DNA of 64,000 nt from UBA4744 sp963717135 (GTDB lineage: Bacteria > Actinomycetota > Acidimicrobiia > Spongiisociales > UBA4744), in contig CAVQVN010000005.1 of assembly GCA_963717135.1 (NCBI GenBank), forward strand, positions 1-64,000. Reading direction: 5' to 3'. Position numbers and translations under genes: made by a program. The notes below the pieces were generated by a model. The model was not told the origin of the DNA. It saw only the letters and a list, made by a program, of their open reading frames with translations, and ran no database searches. The stretch's first letter is position 1; each line of letters begins with the position of its first letter. This document shows, piece by piece, positions 25,351-34,559 of the stretch.

Positions 25351-26930
25351 TGAATCCCCGGTTGGTGCCACCCAGCCAGGTCTCTGGATTCGGTGACGCC
25401 GCCGTAGCACCTCATCACTTGTCGGCTCTGGCTGCCCTCGAGATCATGGCGACGGGAGGTAATGCCGTCGATGGCGCCCTCGCTGCTAATGCCGTCCAGG
25501 GAGTTGTGGCTCCTGAAACATGCGGGGTCGGCGGTGACCTCTTTGCAATCGTGCATGGGCCAGTCCAAGCCGCGCCGGTCGTGCTCAACGCCTCCGGACG
25601 AGCCGGACGAGGCGTCAACGCCGAGACGCTGCGGGCGGACGGATTCGCATCAATCCCGTACTCCCATCCGGAAGCCGTGACAGTTCCCGGATGTGTGGAC
25701 GGATGGTCGGTACTGGCCGAGCGGTTCGGACGTCTTCCGCTCGCCCAGTCGTTGGAACCGGCCATCGGATACGCCAGGAATGGTTTCGCCGTCTCGTACG
25801 AACTCGCTTCGGCATTGCGGCAATTGCGGGAGCGGTTGGATACTCGATCTACGGCCGGCGAGCTATACCCCGGTGGCGCACCGCCGGCGCCCGGTGACGT
25901 AGTACACCGACGGGATTTGGCAACCACTCTCGAAATCATCGCCGCGGGAGGCAGCCGAGCGTTCTACCAGGGAGATGTCGGTCGGGCTATCTCCCGCGCT
26001 ACCCATGCCCGGATCACCATGGAAGACCTCGCCGAGATGCGAAGCGACTGGGTTGAGCCCCTGGCGCTCGAAGTGTTCGGTCTGACCGGTTGGACGGTGC
26101 CACCCAACTCGCAGGGATACCTGACATTGGCAACAGCCTGGTTGTTCGAAAGACTGGATCCGCCAGACGACCCCGATCATCCCGAGTTCTTTCACCTCTT
26201 GATCGAGGCCTATCGAGCCGCGGCATGGGACCTCGGAGACGTTGTGGCCGATCCGGATCATTCCCCGCGCTCCCCGAATGATCTGCTCGATCCGCTCCGT
26301 CTGTCGAAGCGGCTGGCCTGCATCAGTCGCACATCGGCGGCTGCGTGGCCGACGGCGACCGCCCCGCCCGGTGGCACGGCTTACCTCTGCGTGGTAGACC
26401 GGGACGGCATGGGTGTTTCGCTCATTCAGTCGAACTACACCGGTCTCGGCGGTGGTATCGGCGTCGAAGGTGCAGGGTTCTTCCTCCACAACCGGGGAGC
26501 CGGGTTCAACCTTATGCCCGGCCACCCCAACGAGCTGGCTCCCGGCAAGCGACCGCTGCACACGCTGTCGCCGACGGTATGGACCAGAGATGGCCGACTC
26601 GAGTTGCTCCTGGGAACCCGGGGCGGGTCCCACCAACCTCAAATCCTTGTGCAGGTCGCCGCGCATCTTCTTCGCCTCCGGTCGAGTCCGGCTGAGTCTC
26701 AGGCCCGTCCACGCTGGGTGATCGACCGTCACTCCGAACAGGTTCGCCTGGAAGCTTCCGCCGGCGACAAGGTCGCCCAAGAATTGGCGAACCGCGGTCA
26801 CCGGATCCAAACGGCGAGCGAGTTTGAGCAGGGTTGGGGACCGGTGTCCATGATCCAGATTGGCCGGTCGGGCCTCCGGACTGCAGCCGCAGATCCCCGG
26901 GCACCGACTGCGCTGGCTGCCGTCCGTTAG
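25350..26930 (+). CDS. ggt: Gamma-glutamyltransferase/hydrolase
   Basis: This 526-residue Ntn-hydrolase precursor matches gamma-glutamyltranspeptidases. N-terminal GGNAVDGALAANAVQGVVAPETCGVGGDLFAIV, GRAGRGVNAE and PEAVTVPGCVDGW belong to the large chain. The probable autoprocessing and catalytic threonine is in PGGTAYLCVVDRDG, followed by small-chain motifs SNYTGLGGGI and LLLGTRGGSHQPQ. It cleaves gamma-glutamyl bonds such as glutathione. No signal peptide is visible, unlike periplasmic GGTs, so it may be cytosolic. It is translationally coupled to the preceding unknown protein. Confidence 0.88.
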   Translation: MNPRLVPPSQVSGFGDAAVAPHHLSALAALEIMATGGNAVDGALAANAVQGVVAPETCGVGGDLFAIVHGPVQAAPVVLNASGRAGRGVNAETLRADGFASIPYSHPEAVTVPGCVDGWSVLAERFGRLPLAQSLEPAIGYARNGFAVSYELASALRQLRERLDTRSTAGELYPGGAPPAPGDVVHRRDLATTLEIIAAGGSRAFYQGDVGRAISRATHARITMEDLAEMRSDWVEPLALEVFGLTGWTVPPNSQGYLTLATAWLFERLDPPDDPDHPEFFHLLIEAYRAAAWDLGDVVADPDHSPRSPNDLLDPLRLSKRLACISRTSAAAWPTATAPPGGTAYLCVVDRDGMGVSLIQSNYTGLGGGIGVEGAGFFLHNRGAGFNLMPGHPNELAPGKRPLHTLSPTVWTRDGRLELLLGTRGGSHQPQILVQVAAHLLRLRSSPAESQARPRWVIDRHSEQVRLEASAGDKVAQELANRGHRIQTASEFEQGWGPVSMIQIGRSGLRTAAADPRAPTALAAVR

Positions 26931-26956
26931 AGCGGAGGGAGTTACCATACCCATCC

Positions 26957-27583
26957 ATGAGTCGACCGACCGTGGTTCTCTTGCGCCACGCCGAAGCCGA
27001 AGGCAATCCTGAGCACCGCTTCATCGGCCAGCACGACGTCGCTCTTTCTCCACTCGGAAGACGACAGGCGGAGGCACTGGCCCACCGCTTGAGAACCATG
27101 CCGGTCACCCGGGTCATCTCAAGTGATCTGCGGCGTTGTGTCGACACGGTCAAGGGATTCGCTGAGAGTGTCGGGCTCGAGATCGAAACCGATCCCCGCT
27201 GGCGAGAAATCGCCAACGGCCAGTGGGGAGGATTACTCGCCGAACAGATCGCAGAGAAGTGGCCCGACGCCTGGAAACGATACCGGGGAGGCGAAGATGT
27301 GGATCGCCCCGATGGCGAACGATGGGCCGACGTGCGGGTCCGGGTGGTTGCCGCCTTCGAGGAACTGGCCGGTGGGCTGGCCGATGACGATCTGGTCGTG
27401 GTCTCCACCCACGGCGGTCCGGGGGCCATCCTCGCCTTGTGGGCGGCCGGACTGTCCGGAACGGCCTTTGGCGGACCCTTCGGTCCCTTGGCCAACGCCT
27501 CGATCACGACTCTGGCCCTACCCGGTCCTCGCTTGCTGGGGATCAACGATGTCGGCCACTTGCCGACGGATTTGATGGGGTAG
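26957..27583 (+). CDS. Histidine phosphatase family protein
   Basis: The 208-residue protein has the phosphohistidine motif LLRHAEAEGN, arginine and glutamate contacts in SDLRRCVDTVK and REIANGQWGG, and the second histidine in STHGGPGAIL. Such enzymes remove phosphate from small molecules; cobalamin-pathway phosphatases and phosphoglycerate mutases belong here. The substrate is unknown. The frame is open into ggt, but the ATG at 26957 gives the standard start. It lies 26 bases after ggt, likely in the same operon. Confidence 0.85.
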   Translation: MSRPTVVLLRHAEAEGNPEHRFIGQHDVALSPLGRRQAEALAHRLRTMPVTRVISSDLRRCVDTVKGFAESVGLEIETDPRWREIANGQWGGLLAEQIAEKWPDAWKRYRGGEDVDRPDGERWADVRVRVVAAFEELAGGLADDDLVVVSTHGGPGAILALWAAGLSGTAFGGPFGPLANASITTLALPGPRLLGINDVGHLPTDLMG

Positions 27584-27585
27584 GA

Positions 27586-27620
27586 GAGCTGCGAGCGACG
27601 AGCTGCGAGCGACGAGCTAG
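27586..27620. repeat. Heptanucleotide repeat (GAGCTGC/GAGCGAC alternating)
   Basis: Five tandem units alternate GAGCTGC and GAGCGAC and begin two bases after the phosphatase stop. A reverse-oriented block of the same family lies at 27979-28013, so the two arrays bracket the 27708-27925 hairpin repeats. Confidence 0.85.
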
Positions 27621-27707
27621 TTGGCTCGGTTCGCTCGCGGGTGTCTGTTTTCGGTTTTCAGTCCCCTCTCCCGCACACCTCGACTCGCCTCTCAATCTGG
27701 GCACTGA

Positions 27708-27925
27708 CTTCCCCCTGGAAGGGGGAAGTACCCGAGCAAAGCGAGGGGGATGGGGGTCAAGCGCAAGCCAGACGGCCTCGCGGCCAACGCCCGCCCCCCC
27801 TGCTTCGCCCGGGCGAAGCTTGCCCCCTCCCCTGCAGCGCAGGGCAACATATCGACTGGCCTCCCACCATGTGCTCCAGGGCACTCCCCCCGGTACCGAC
27901 TAGCTTCGCTCGCCGGGGGGAGACG
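27708..27925. repeat. C-rich/G-rich hairpin repeats, inverted and direct copies
   Basis: The 440-base gap 27584-28022 contains no gene. CTTCCCCC (27708-27715) pairs with GGGGGAAG (27721-27728). The next bases, 27728-27751, are nearly the reverse complement of 18502-18524. CTCCCCCCGG with CCGGGGGGAG (27884-27893 and 27913-27922) repeats the hairpin of 18525-18561, including the flanking GACGC. No T-tract follows, so a terminator role is not evident. Confidence 0.72.
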
Positions 27926-27978
27926 CGGAGAGCTGTCTGAGCCAAGCGAATACTGAGGGGCCAGGATCCTGGTTGTCT

Positions 27979-28013
27979 GGCTCGCAGCTCGCAGCTTGTG
28001 GCTCGCCGCTCGC
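27979..28013. repeat. Heptanucleotide repeat in reverse orientation (GGCTCGC/AGCTCGC)
   Basis: Five units read GCGAGCY on the minus strand, i.e. the GAGC family inverted relative to the other arrays. They end 10 bases before the CapA-like stop codon. Confidence 0.75.
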
Positions 28014-28022
28014 GTGCCCGCC

Positions 28023-29165
28023 TCACCCACACTTCCCCGGCTCTTCCGACGGGACCGCGGCGCCGGTTTCGTCGAACGTCCACCCGAAGGAGTGCTCGGA
28101 AAGCAGTTCAAGGATCTTCGACCTTTGCTCTTCGGTGGCCGGGTGGGGCCGTCCTGTGATGATGTGGATCGGGCGAGCCGTCAGAGATACGCCGGCTTCA
28201 TCGAATGCAAACTCGAAGATGGCACCGTCGTCGGACAAGCCACGGGCGGAGGGGAACGCAAAATTGCCCGTCGAATACACAATCCAGGCATCCCCAATCT
28301 GTTCCACGCCTTGCAGGACGTGGGGGTGGCTGCCGACCACGAGGTCGGCGCCCGCCTCGACCCACGCGGCCGCCAAGTCGCGCTGGTACGACTCCGGGCA
28401 GTAGTTCAATTCAATGCCCCAGTGGACCATCACCGCGACAAGATCGGCATTCAACCCGGCTACCTGTATCGCCTGCACGGTCTCAGGTATCCAATCTTCA
28501 TAGGCTGAGGCGATACCGGCCCGGTCTATGTCGGCCGCCCAGGCTGGTTGGCTGAGAATCCGAGAAAACGACAGGACGGCGACCCGGCGGCCGGCCACCT
28601 CAAAGACCATCGGAGCGTACGCCTCTTCTTTGTCGGTCCCCGCTCCGGCGCGAGCCACTGCTGCCTCATCGAGCAACTCCATCGTGCGGACGAGCGCCGG
28701 CTCCCCGAAGTCGAGCAAATGGTTGTTGCCCAGCGCCACTCCGGAGATACCCGCCGCGATCAACAACCCGGTTGAGTCCGGCGGCGATTTGAAGGTGTAC
28801 TTCTTGGCATACGCCTGGCCCACATCGGCCTCGGCGATTGTGGTCTCGAGGTTGACAAACATGAGATCTGGAGCCGACAGCAACCCGGCCACTTCACCAA
28901 AGGGATCGTACGAAGACAGGCCATGGGTGAAGGATGTATCGCCGGCAAAGCCGACCACCAACGGTGGCTCGGGGGGAGGTGTTGTCGAGGCGGGCGCCAA
29001 AGACGAGGTCGTCGTAGTTGGTGGTGTCGTCGTAGAGGTTGTCGACGTGCCGATCGATGGAACCGTCGCGTCGACCGACGCCCCGAGGAGCGACCGGTCG
29101 TCCACCGAGCAACCCACCAGGGCGACGGCCATACCCAGGATGAACAATGCTGCCAGGGACCTCAT
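28023..29165 (-). CDS. CapA-family (poly-gamma-glutamate synthesis type) lipoprotein
   Basis: The 380-residue protein starts with a lipoprotein signal peptide ending in ALVGC (Cys about residue 19), then a Thr/Ser/Pro-rich linker and a CapA metallophosphatase-like domain. Conserved segments are FAGDTSFT, FVNLETTI, LGNNHLLDFG, VMVHWGIELNYCPESYQ, GSHPHVLQGVE and VYSTGNFAF. CapA proteins take part in poly-gamma-glutamate capsule synthesis, though many homologues have unknown roles and no capBC is nearby. The Thr-rich linker resembles the one in the next, divergent wall protein. Confidence 0.85.
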   Translation of the reverse strand: MRSLAALFILGMAVALVGCSVDDRSLLGASVDATVPSIGTSTTSTTTPPTTTTSSLAPASTTPPPEPPLVVGFAGDTSFTHGLSSYDPFGEVAGLLSAPDLMFVNLETTIAEADVGQAYAKKYTFKSPPDSTGLLIAAGISGVALGNNHLLDFGEPALVRTMELLDEAAVARAGAGTDKEEAYAPMVFEVAGRRVAVLSFSRILSQPAWAADIDRAGIASAYEDWIPETVQAIQVAGLNADLVAVMVHWGIELNYCPESYQRDLAAAWVEAGADLVVGSHPHVLQGVEQIGDAWIVYSTGNFAFPSARGLSDDGAIFEFAFDEAGVSLTARPIHIITGRPHPATEEQRSKILELLSEHSFGWTFDETGAAVPSEEPGKCG

Positions 29166-29331
29166 GATCTAACCGCCTCAATGATGACCTGATCGTACCG
29201 ACCACGTGGAAATGGCAGAGGATCTTGCCCGGCCGGTTTGCCATAGATTCGCGACAACCTCTAGGGTTCCTCCAACTCCTCGGGTCCGCGCTGGACCTGC
29301 TCGGGAAGTCTCAGAAGGCGGAGAACAAAAC

Positions 29332-30048
29332 ATGCGTTTCGCTCGCTTGGCGGCGTTGGCCCTCTGGGCAACGGTGGCGCTGCTGGCAGTCGCCGGGTTC
29401 GCGGCGTTTTCGCCCGAAACGGCACCCACAACAACCACATCCTCGATTGTCGCCGCACCGGTGGCAACCGGCGCCGACTGGGGGACGACCTCCGGTCGGG
29501 TGGTCGCGTTCGCCTTCAGTAGTGGTTTGCGTTCTACCCCCGCCCCCTCGCAACTGCCTTCCGAAGACGCGCTCCTCTCGGACCTCTCCAGAGAGCGACC
29601 CCCGAACCCACCCGCGGCCCCCGAGATAGAACAAGTTGAATTGGCTTTGTCGACTCCCGAGACGTCCCCGACTGCGACGCTCCCGACCACGACCACCACA
29701 CTCCCACCTCCCGCTACCACGACGACCACCGAACCCCAGGGACGGGGAATGAGCGAGACCGAGACGCGAGGCATCATCGCCGTGTTCTTCGCGCCGGAAG
29801 ATGTCGACCTGGCGATGAAGGTCGCGTATTGCGAATCGCGGTGGGATCCACTTGTCACGAACCGCTCGTCCGGTGCAGCCGGTCTCTTCCAACACATCCC
29901 GCAGTTCTGGTCGGAGCGAGCCGCGGCCGCCGGTTGGGCGGGGGCCAACATCTACAACGCCCATGCCAACACTGCCGTCTCGGCCTGGCTGGTGTACGAG
30001 GGCGGAGGTTGGTCCCACTGGGCGGCATCGCAGGGGTGCTGGGGCTAG
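29332..30048 (+). CDS. Secreted transglycosylase-like (SLT) protein
   Basis: The 238-residue protein has an N-terminal signal or anchor (about residues 5-25) and a long linker rich in Thr and Pro (about 30-140). The C-terminal lysozyme-like domain has the presumed catalytic glutamate in AYCESRWDP and AAGLFQHIPQFW, typical of SLT family members. It would cut peptidoglycan outside the cell. The ATG at 29332 has GGAG about 9 nt upstream. It is divergent from the CapA-like gene. Confidence 0.82.
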   Translation: MRFARLAALALWATVALLAVAGFAAFSPETAPTTTTSSIVAAPVATGADWGTTSGRVVAFAFSSGLRSTPAPSQLPSEDALLSDLSRERPPNPPAAPEIEQVELALSTPETSPTATLPTTTTTLPPPATTTTTEPQGRGMSETETRGIIAVFFAPEDVDLAMKVAYCESRWDPLVTNRSSGAAGLFQHIPQFWSERAAAAGWAGANIYNAHANTAVSAWLVYEGGGWSHWAASQGCWG

Positions 30049-30088
30049 ACGATCGGCGGCCCGTCCGTCGCTTGGTATTATCCATATC

Positions 30089-30448
30089 GTGAAAAGGTTC
30101 TTGCGATACTTTGGCGTGCTCGTTGGTCTCGGGACGGTCATCTGGGTAATGCGCGATCGCTTCATCTCCTTGGCGTTGCCTCGCGAACCGGAACCGCCGA
30201 CTTTCCGGGTAGCTCCTCATCCACCGCAACCGATCGAGGAAAAGCCGATACAGGCGGACGATCTGACCATGATCAAGGGGGTCGGGCCCGTCTATGCCGC
30301 TCGTCTCGAGGATTGCGGGATCACCAGCCTGACAGACCTCAGCGCCGCGAATGCAGAGGCGTTGGCTACCACCATCGAGGTTCCCGTTGCTCGGGTGATT
30401 GATTGGATCGCAGAAGCGGCTTTCCTCTCCAGTTTCCGGGGGGGGTAG
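30089..30448 (+). CDS. Membrane-anchored helix-hairpin-helix protein
   Basis: The 119-residue product, read from the GTG at 30089, has one membrane segment near the start (about 6-30), a proline-rich spacer and a C-terminal helix-hairpin-helix unit. That unit, MIKGVGPVYAARLEDCGITSLTDLSAAN, is the pattern found in DUF4332-like and radA/pol beta-type HhH domains. Such units often bind DNA or act as protein contacts; the role here is unknown. No Shine-Dalgarno is evident, so the start is tentative. Confidence 0.62.
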   Translation: MKRFLRYFGVLVGLGTVIWVMRDRFISLALPREPEPPTFRVAPHPPQPIEEKPIQADDLTMIKGVGPVYAARLEDCGITSLTDLSAANAEALATTIEVPVARVIDWIAEAAFLSSFRGG

Positions 30449-30553
30449 CCCACCGCGGCGACGACCGTCGTTTTGCTCCGGGACGGAGATCCTTGCCTTT
30501 CGGATCTCGAACGTCGAGGCTTGGCGCGACGCCGCCGACAAGGAGTATGCGGA

Positions 30554-31864
30554 TTGGCCCGGAGATACGTTCTCGATACCTGCGTTCTGCTCGCCGACCC
30601 TCAGGCTCTCTTCCGATTTGATGAACACGATGTCGTGCTTCCTCTCATTGTCGTCGAAGAACTGGACCGCCAGAAGACCCGCTCGGACGAGGTCGGCGCC
30701 AATGCTCGGTCTGCTCTTCGTCTCCTCGAGAGCTCGGGTGCATCCGAGACCGGAGGTTTGCGAGAGCCGGTGGATCTCCCGTCGGGCGGCACGCTCCGGA
30801 TCGAACTCAACGGCACCCAATCGCCCAGGCTACCTGCGGTATTCGATCCCGCCACGGTCGACCACCGGATCCTGGCGACCTGCCTGAATCTCTGCGACGG
30901 CGGTGATCGCCCCGTCTTGGTGACCAAGGACTCGGCGCTTCGTATCAAAGGCGCGCAACTGGGGGTGGACGTCCAGGACTACCGGGCAGACACAGTCCCG
31001 GTCGACGAGTTGTATGCCGGTGCGATCGAAGTCGACGTCGATTCCCTTGTCGTCGATCAACTCTTCTCTGAAAACAAGGTCTCCCTGCCCGGTGTCGACG
31101 CGCTCATCAACCAGTTTGTGCTTCTAAGGAGTGGACCCTCGCAATCGGCGCTGGGCCACGTGGTTGCCACCGAGCCAGAAACCGTGGTGACCCGCGTCTC
31201 CGGCAACCCGCGAGCCTTCGGCGTTGAACCGAAGAACCTCCGGCAGGTGTTTGCCATGGAGCTGTTGCTCAACCCGGACATCCCGGCTGTTTCTCTGATG
31301 GGTATGGCAGGAACCGGGAAGACCTTCCTGGCCTTGGCAGCCGCATTAGAGCAGGTCCTGGAATCTGGCCGCTACAGAAAGGTGTCCGTCTATCGCCCCT
31401 TGATCGCGGTCGGGCGCCAGGAGGTGGGGTTCCTGCCCGGCGATCTTTCCGAAAAACTCGCTCCGTGGATGGCCGCCGTTCACGACAATCTCTACGCGCT
31501 GTTCGCCGATAGCGGGCCGGAGGCTGCCAGAGACGCCATCACCGAGTTATCGGAACGGAATGTCTTGGAGATGGCAGCGGTGACCTACCTGCGCGGCCGG
31601 TCCATTACCGGCGAGTTCGTGATCATCGACGAAGCCCAGAACCTGGAGTTGCCGACCCTCAAGGTGATCCTGACGCGCATGAGCAAAGACGCCAAGGTGG
31701 TTTTCTGTGGAGACCTCACCCAGGTCGACAACCCCTACATCTCTCCGTTCGGTGGGGTTGCCGCGCTGATCGAGAAGTTCAAGGGATCAACGTTGTTCGG
31801 TCACGTGACTCTCGAGAAGTCGGTACGCAGTCCCCTGGCCGAAATGGCCGCAACGATTCTTTGA
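30554..31864 (+). CDS. PIN-PhoH (PhoH2-type) RNA helicase/nuclease
   Basis: The 436-residue protein has an N-terminal PIN ribonuclease domain (VLDTCVLLADP, VVEELDR, LVTKDSALR, about residues 4-130) and a C-terminal PhoH ATPase (Walker A GMAGTGKTFLAL, Walker B FVIIDEAQNL, about 225-430). Fusions like this (PhoH2) act as RNA-unwinding nucleases in mycobacteria. The start is a TTG with AAGGAG 8 nt upstream; a longer frame from 30473 lacks a ribosome site. No partner antitoxin-like gene is visible upstream; the HhH gene ends 100 bases earlier. Confidence 0.9.
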   Translation: MARRYVLDTCVLLADPQALFRFDEHDVVLPLIVVEELDRQKTRSDEVGANARSALRLLESSGASETGGLREPVDLPSGGTLRIELNGTQSPRLPAVFDPATVDHRILATCLNLCDGGDRPVLVTKDSALRIKGAQLGVDVQDYRADTVPVDELYAGAIEVDVDSLVVDQLFSENKVSLPGVDALINQFVLLRSGPSQSALGHVVATEPETVVTRVSGNPRAFGVEPKNLRQVFAMELLLNPDIPAVSLMGMAGTGKTFLALAAALEQVLESGRYRKVSVYRPLIAVGRQEVGFLPGDLSEKLAPWMAAVHDNLYALFADSGPEAARDAITELSERNVLEMAAVTYLRGRSITGEFVIIDEAQNLELPTLKVILTRMSKDAKVVFCGDLTQVDNPYISPFGGVAALIEKFKGSTLFGHVTLEKSVRSPLAEMAATIL

Positions 31865-31868
31865 GTTG

Positions 31869-31924
31869 CCGGTTTCAGGTTCCAGGTTCCAGGTTTCAGG
31901 TTTCAGGTTTTGGGTTTCAGGTGG
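31869..31924. repeat. Heptanucleotide array, eight CAGGTTT-type units
   Basis: Eight units (CCGGTTT, CAGGTTC, CAGGTTT, TGGGTTT, CAGGTGG and variants) lie between the convergent PhoH and permease genes, from 5 bases after the phoH stop. Confidence 0.88.
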
Positions 31925-31934
31925 TGGCTACTTA

Positions 31935-33353
31935 TCAGACCCGCAGCTTTGACATATAGAAGGCCTCCTCGATCCGCCAACGGCCGATCAATCCATAACT
32001 GGTGAACGAAAAAACCAGGGTGATCATCACCGGTGGAACACCGGCCGCGTCGGCCGGTGACCGGCCCGGTATCAACTGCTCAACGAATTCAACCCACCCG
32101 GCCGGTCCCGCCGGGGAAATCCATTGGTATAGGACAAACCCGAGGATCAGTGAGAGCAGGGCGTACCAGTTGACCCCGCGATAGGCACCCCGCCGGTCAT
32201 ACAGGGAGTCCGATAGGAAACCCCGACGGCGCACTATGAAGAAATCGGCCAGAAATATCCCGAGCACCGGGACGAGGACGGCGAGCAGCAGATCGATGAG
32301 ATCGATCCAGAAGAGCGCGTCCACCAACAAAGACAAGGCAGTTGCGCCGACGACCAGGAACACACCACTTGCCCAGATCGGCACCCTACTCGCCAGGGTC
32401 TGAATCGACGTCGCAGCGCTGTAGAGGAAGGCAAAGGGCTGGTCGGCCTCGCCGCCCACCAGCCAGAGCAAGGCAAGTACCGCCCCGATCACGCCCGCCG
32501 AGGACCCGAAGAATTCGGTAACCATCCCGGTCGGGGTCGGTTCTGTGAGACCACTGGTGGCGGCCGCCAACCCGCCCAGAAGGAGGGCGATGAGAGCGGG
32601 AACACCGTACCCGGCGCCAACGCTGGAGGCCGCCGTGCTCTGATCATGGGCAAATCTGGCGGTATCGGCAACCAGCGGAAAGAAGAACACCGCCGCTCCG
32701 ACTACCAGATCGACTCCCAGCCAAAAGTGTGCCCCCGGTGTCTGTTCGAGAATCACGGTCAAGTCGAGATTCCCCACCGTCCTCCACACCAGGGCCAGCA
32801 TTACCGCCAGGCCGACCCAGAAGGCAAACCACTTGATCCATGTCCGCGCCAGTCGCTGCGGACCGACAACGAGGAATACCGCCGCAACGATCGCCACACC
32901 AATAGTGCCGACTGATCGGTCGATGTTTGTCCCATTGAGAAGCTCCACTGCCGCCGCAAGCGATCGACCGGCCACCTCCAGCTCCAGGGCCGCCCAAGAT
33001 ATGAGGAAGGCCACCATGACAGGAACGAAGATCCACGAGCCCACCATTCCCAGGGCCGGTCGCAATATCACGGCCGTCCGGTCGGTGACCTCGGCGGCCA
33101 CATAAGCAACCGCGGCCAGGAGGCCCACGCCGAGCAGGACGCCGATGGGTACCACAAGTAACAGCTGACTACCCGACAAACCGAGTCCGCCCGCGCCCTG
33201 GCCTGTCATCAAACGTATACCGACCAACAGCAGCGGCACGCCAACGGCAAAAGAACCCCACAGGGCGGTGAGACCTGTGGTATCGAGAGTTTCATCTTTG
33301 CGAAGAGGCCCACGCGAGGAGAGTCTCGAGGCGGGTAGTCGTATTCTGGCCAC
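31935..33353 (-). CDS. NCS1-like purine/cytosine permease family transporter
   Basis: The 472-residue protein is almost wholly hydrophobic, with about twelve membrane segments and a short basic N-terminus. The pattern of long helices, a PALGMVGSW segment and a GYGVPALIALLLGG segment suggests the nucleobase-cation symporter 1 fold, but no signature is decisive. The substrate cannot be told; an amino-acid permease is possible. The start is a GTG; no strong ribosome site is seen. Confidence 0.6.
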   Translation of the reverse strand: MARIRLPASRLSSRGPLRKDETLDTTGLTALWGSFAVGVPLLLVGIRLMTGQGAGGLGLSGSQLLLVVPIGVLLGVGLLAAVAYVAAEVTDRTAVILRPALGMVGSWIFVPVMVAFLISWAALELEVAGRSLAAAVELLNGTNIDRSVGTIGVAIVAAVFLVVGPQRLARTWIKWFAFWVGLAVMLALVWRTVGNLDLTVILEQTPGAHFWLGVDLVVGAAVFFFPLVADTARFAHDQSTAASSVGAGYGVPALIALLLGGLAAATSGLTEPTPTGMVTEFFGSSAGVIGAVLALLWLVGGEADQPFAFLYSAATSIQTLASRVPIWASGVFLVVGATALSLLVDALFWIDLIDLLLAVLVPVLGIFLADFFIVRRRGFLSDSLYDRRGAYRGVNWYALLSLILGFVLYQWISPAGPAGWVEFVEQLIPGRSPADAAGVPPVMITLVFSFTSYGLIGRWRIEEAFYMSKLRV

Positions 33354-33411
33354 AACAGTGAGAGTCTAGGGTCCGGCCGCCCGCGATTATCTCGCGACCT
33401 ACCATGATCCG

Positions 33412-34446
33412 GTGCTGTACCTCACCGAGCCAGAGCTTCTGGGAGCGTTGCTACCGCTCGAGCCCTCCTATCGGGCAGACCAGTTGCGTGAATGGCTCTA
33501 CGAACACCCCGTGCTAGACGTCAAGAACATGACCAATCTTCCTGCCTCGATCAGAAATGAGCTGGCAGATAGTCTGTGGCCGTTCACTGTGGAGATTGAG
33601 CAATCGGCCGACGACGGGGCAACCCGCAAATGGTTGTTCCGCGCTCCAGATGGCGCCGCCATCGAAGCGGTGCTCATGGGATATTCACGCCGCACGACTT
33701 TGTGCATTTCCAGCCAGGTTGGCTGCGCGCTCGGCTGCACGTTCTGCGCAACCGGCCAATTCGGATTTGAACGCCACCTCGAGGCGGGAGAGATCGTCGC
33801 GCAAGTCGCTTACGCCAAAGCTTTCCTGGCCGCGGGCGTAATGACTGGTTGTCCCGACAGACTCACCAACGTCGTTTTCATGGGGATGGGAGAACCACTC
33901 GCCAACTACTCGCACACCCGGGAATCGATCAGGAGAATGATCGAGCACATGGGCGTCTCGGCTCGGGCCATCACCGTCTCGACAGTAGGGGTGGTGCCCG
34001 GTATGCGCCGCCTGGCGACCGAGCCGTGGCCGGTCAATCTGGCGGTGAGCCTCCACGCGGCTGACGACGAACTGCGCTCCAGGATCGTTCCAATCAATAA
34101 ACGCTATCCGTTGAAGGAAGTCGAGGAGGCTGCCGCGGCCTTCTTCGAGGCCAAGCACCGCCGGGTCTCGATTGAATGGACGATGATCGACGGCGTCAAC
34201 GATTCCGGGGACCAGGCCATCAAGTTGGCTGCCATCGCCCTTCGTCTTCATGCCCACGTCAATCTGATAGCCCTGAATCCAACGCCATTGACGCCGGACC
34301 GTCCGACCCCTTCCCGACGAATCGATGCGTTTCTCGGCACCCTAAGAAGCCTTGGAGTCAACGCGACGCTGCGGGATACCCGGGGACAAGACATCGATGC
34401 GGCCTGCGGACAGCTGCGGATCACAGCCGCTCAAGGTGACCGATAG
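33412..34446 (+). CDS. rlmN: Dual-specificity 23S rRNA/tRNA adenine C2 methyltransferase RlmN
   Basis: The 344-residue radical SAM enzyme methylates C2 of A2503 in 23S rRNA and A37 in tRNA. The cluster cysteines are in CALGCTFCATGQFGF. Other motifs are VFMGMGEPLANY, STVGVVPGMRRL, NLAVSLHAAD and RRVSIEWTMIDGVNDS. The catalytic cysteine that carries the methyl is near the C-terminus in DIDAACGQL. The start is a GTG at 33412 without a strong ribosome site. Confidence 0.95.
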   Translation: MLYLTEPELLGALLPLEPSYRADQLREWLYEHPVLDVKNMTNLPASIRNELADSLWPFTVEIEQSADDGATRKWLFRAPDGAAIEAVLMGYSRRTTLCISSQVGCALGCTFCATGQFGFERHLEAGEIVAQVAYAKAFLAAGVMTGCPDRLTNVVFMGMGEPLANYSHTRESIRRMIEHMGVSARAITVSTVGVVPGMRRLATEPWPVNLAVSLHAADDELRSRIVPINKRYPLKEVEEAAAAFFEAKHRRVSIEWTMIDGVNDSGDQAIKLAAIALRLHAHVNLIALNPTPLTPDRPTPSRRIDAFLGTLRSLGVNATLRDTRGQDIDAACGQLRITAAQGDR

Positions 34447-34455
34447 CGGTCGGGC

Positions 34456-34483
34456 GCTCGAAGCTCGAAGCCCGAAGCTTCCC
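34456..34483. repeat. Heptanucleotide repeat (GCTCGAA family)
   Basis: GCTCGAA, GCTCGAA, GCCCGAA and GCTTCCC follow in tandem 10 bases after the rlmN stop. The same unit ends the large array near 5476-5500. Confidence 0.7.
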
Positions 34484-34559
34484 TCAAGAGGGTCCTTCGA
34501 CCGACCGACAGCTATCGGGAAGAGCTAGATCCGCCGACGGTTCTCGAGGAGGGGTCGTC

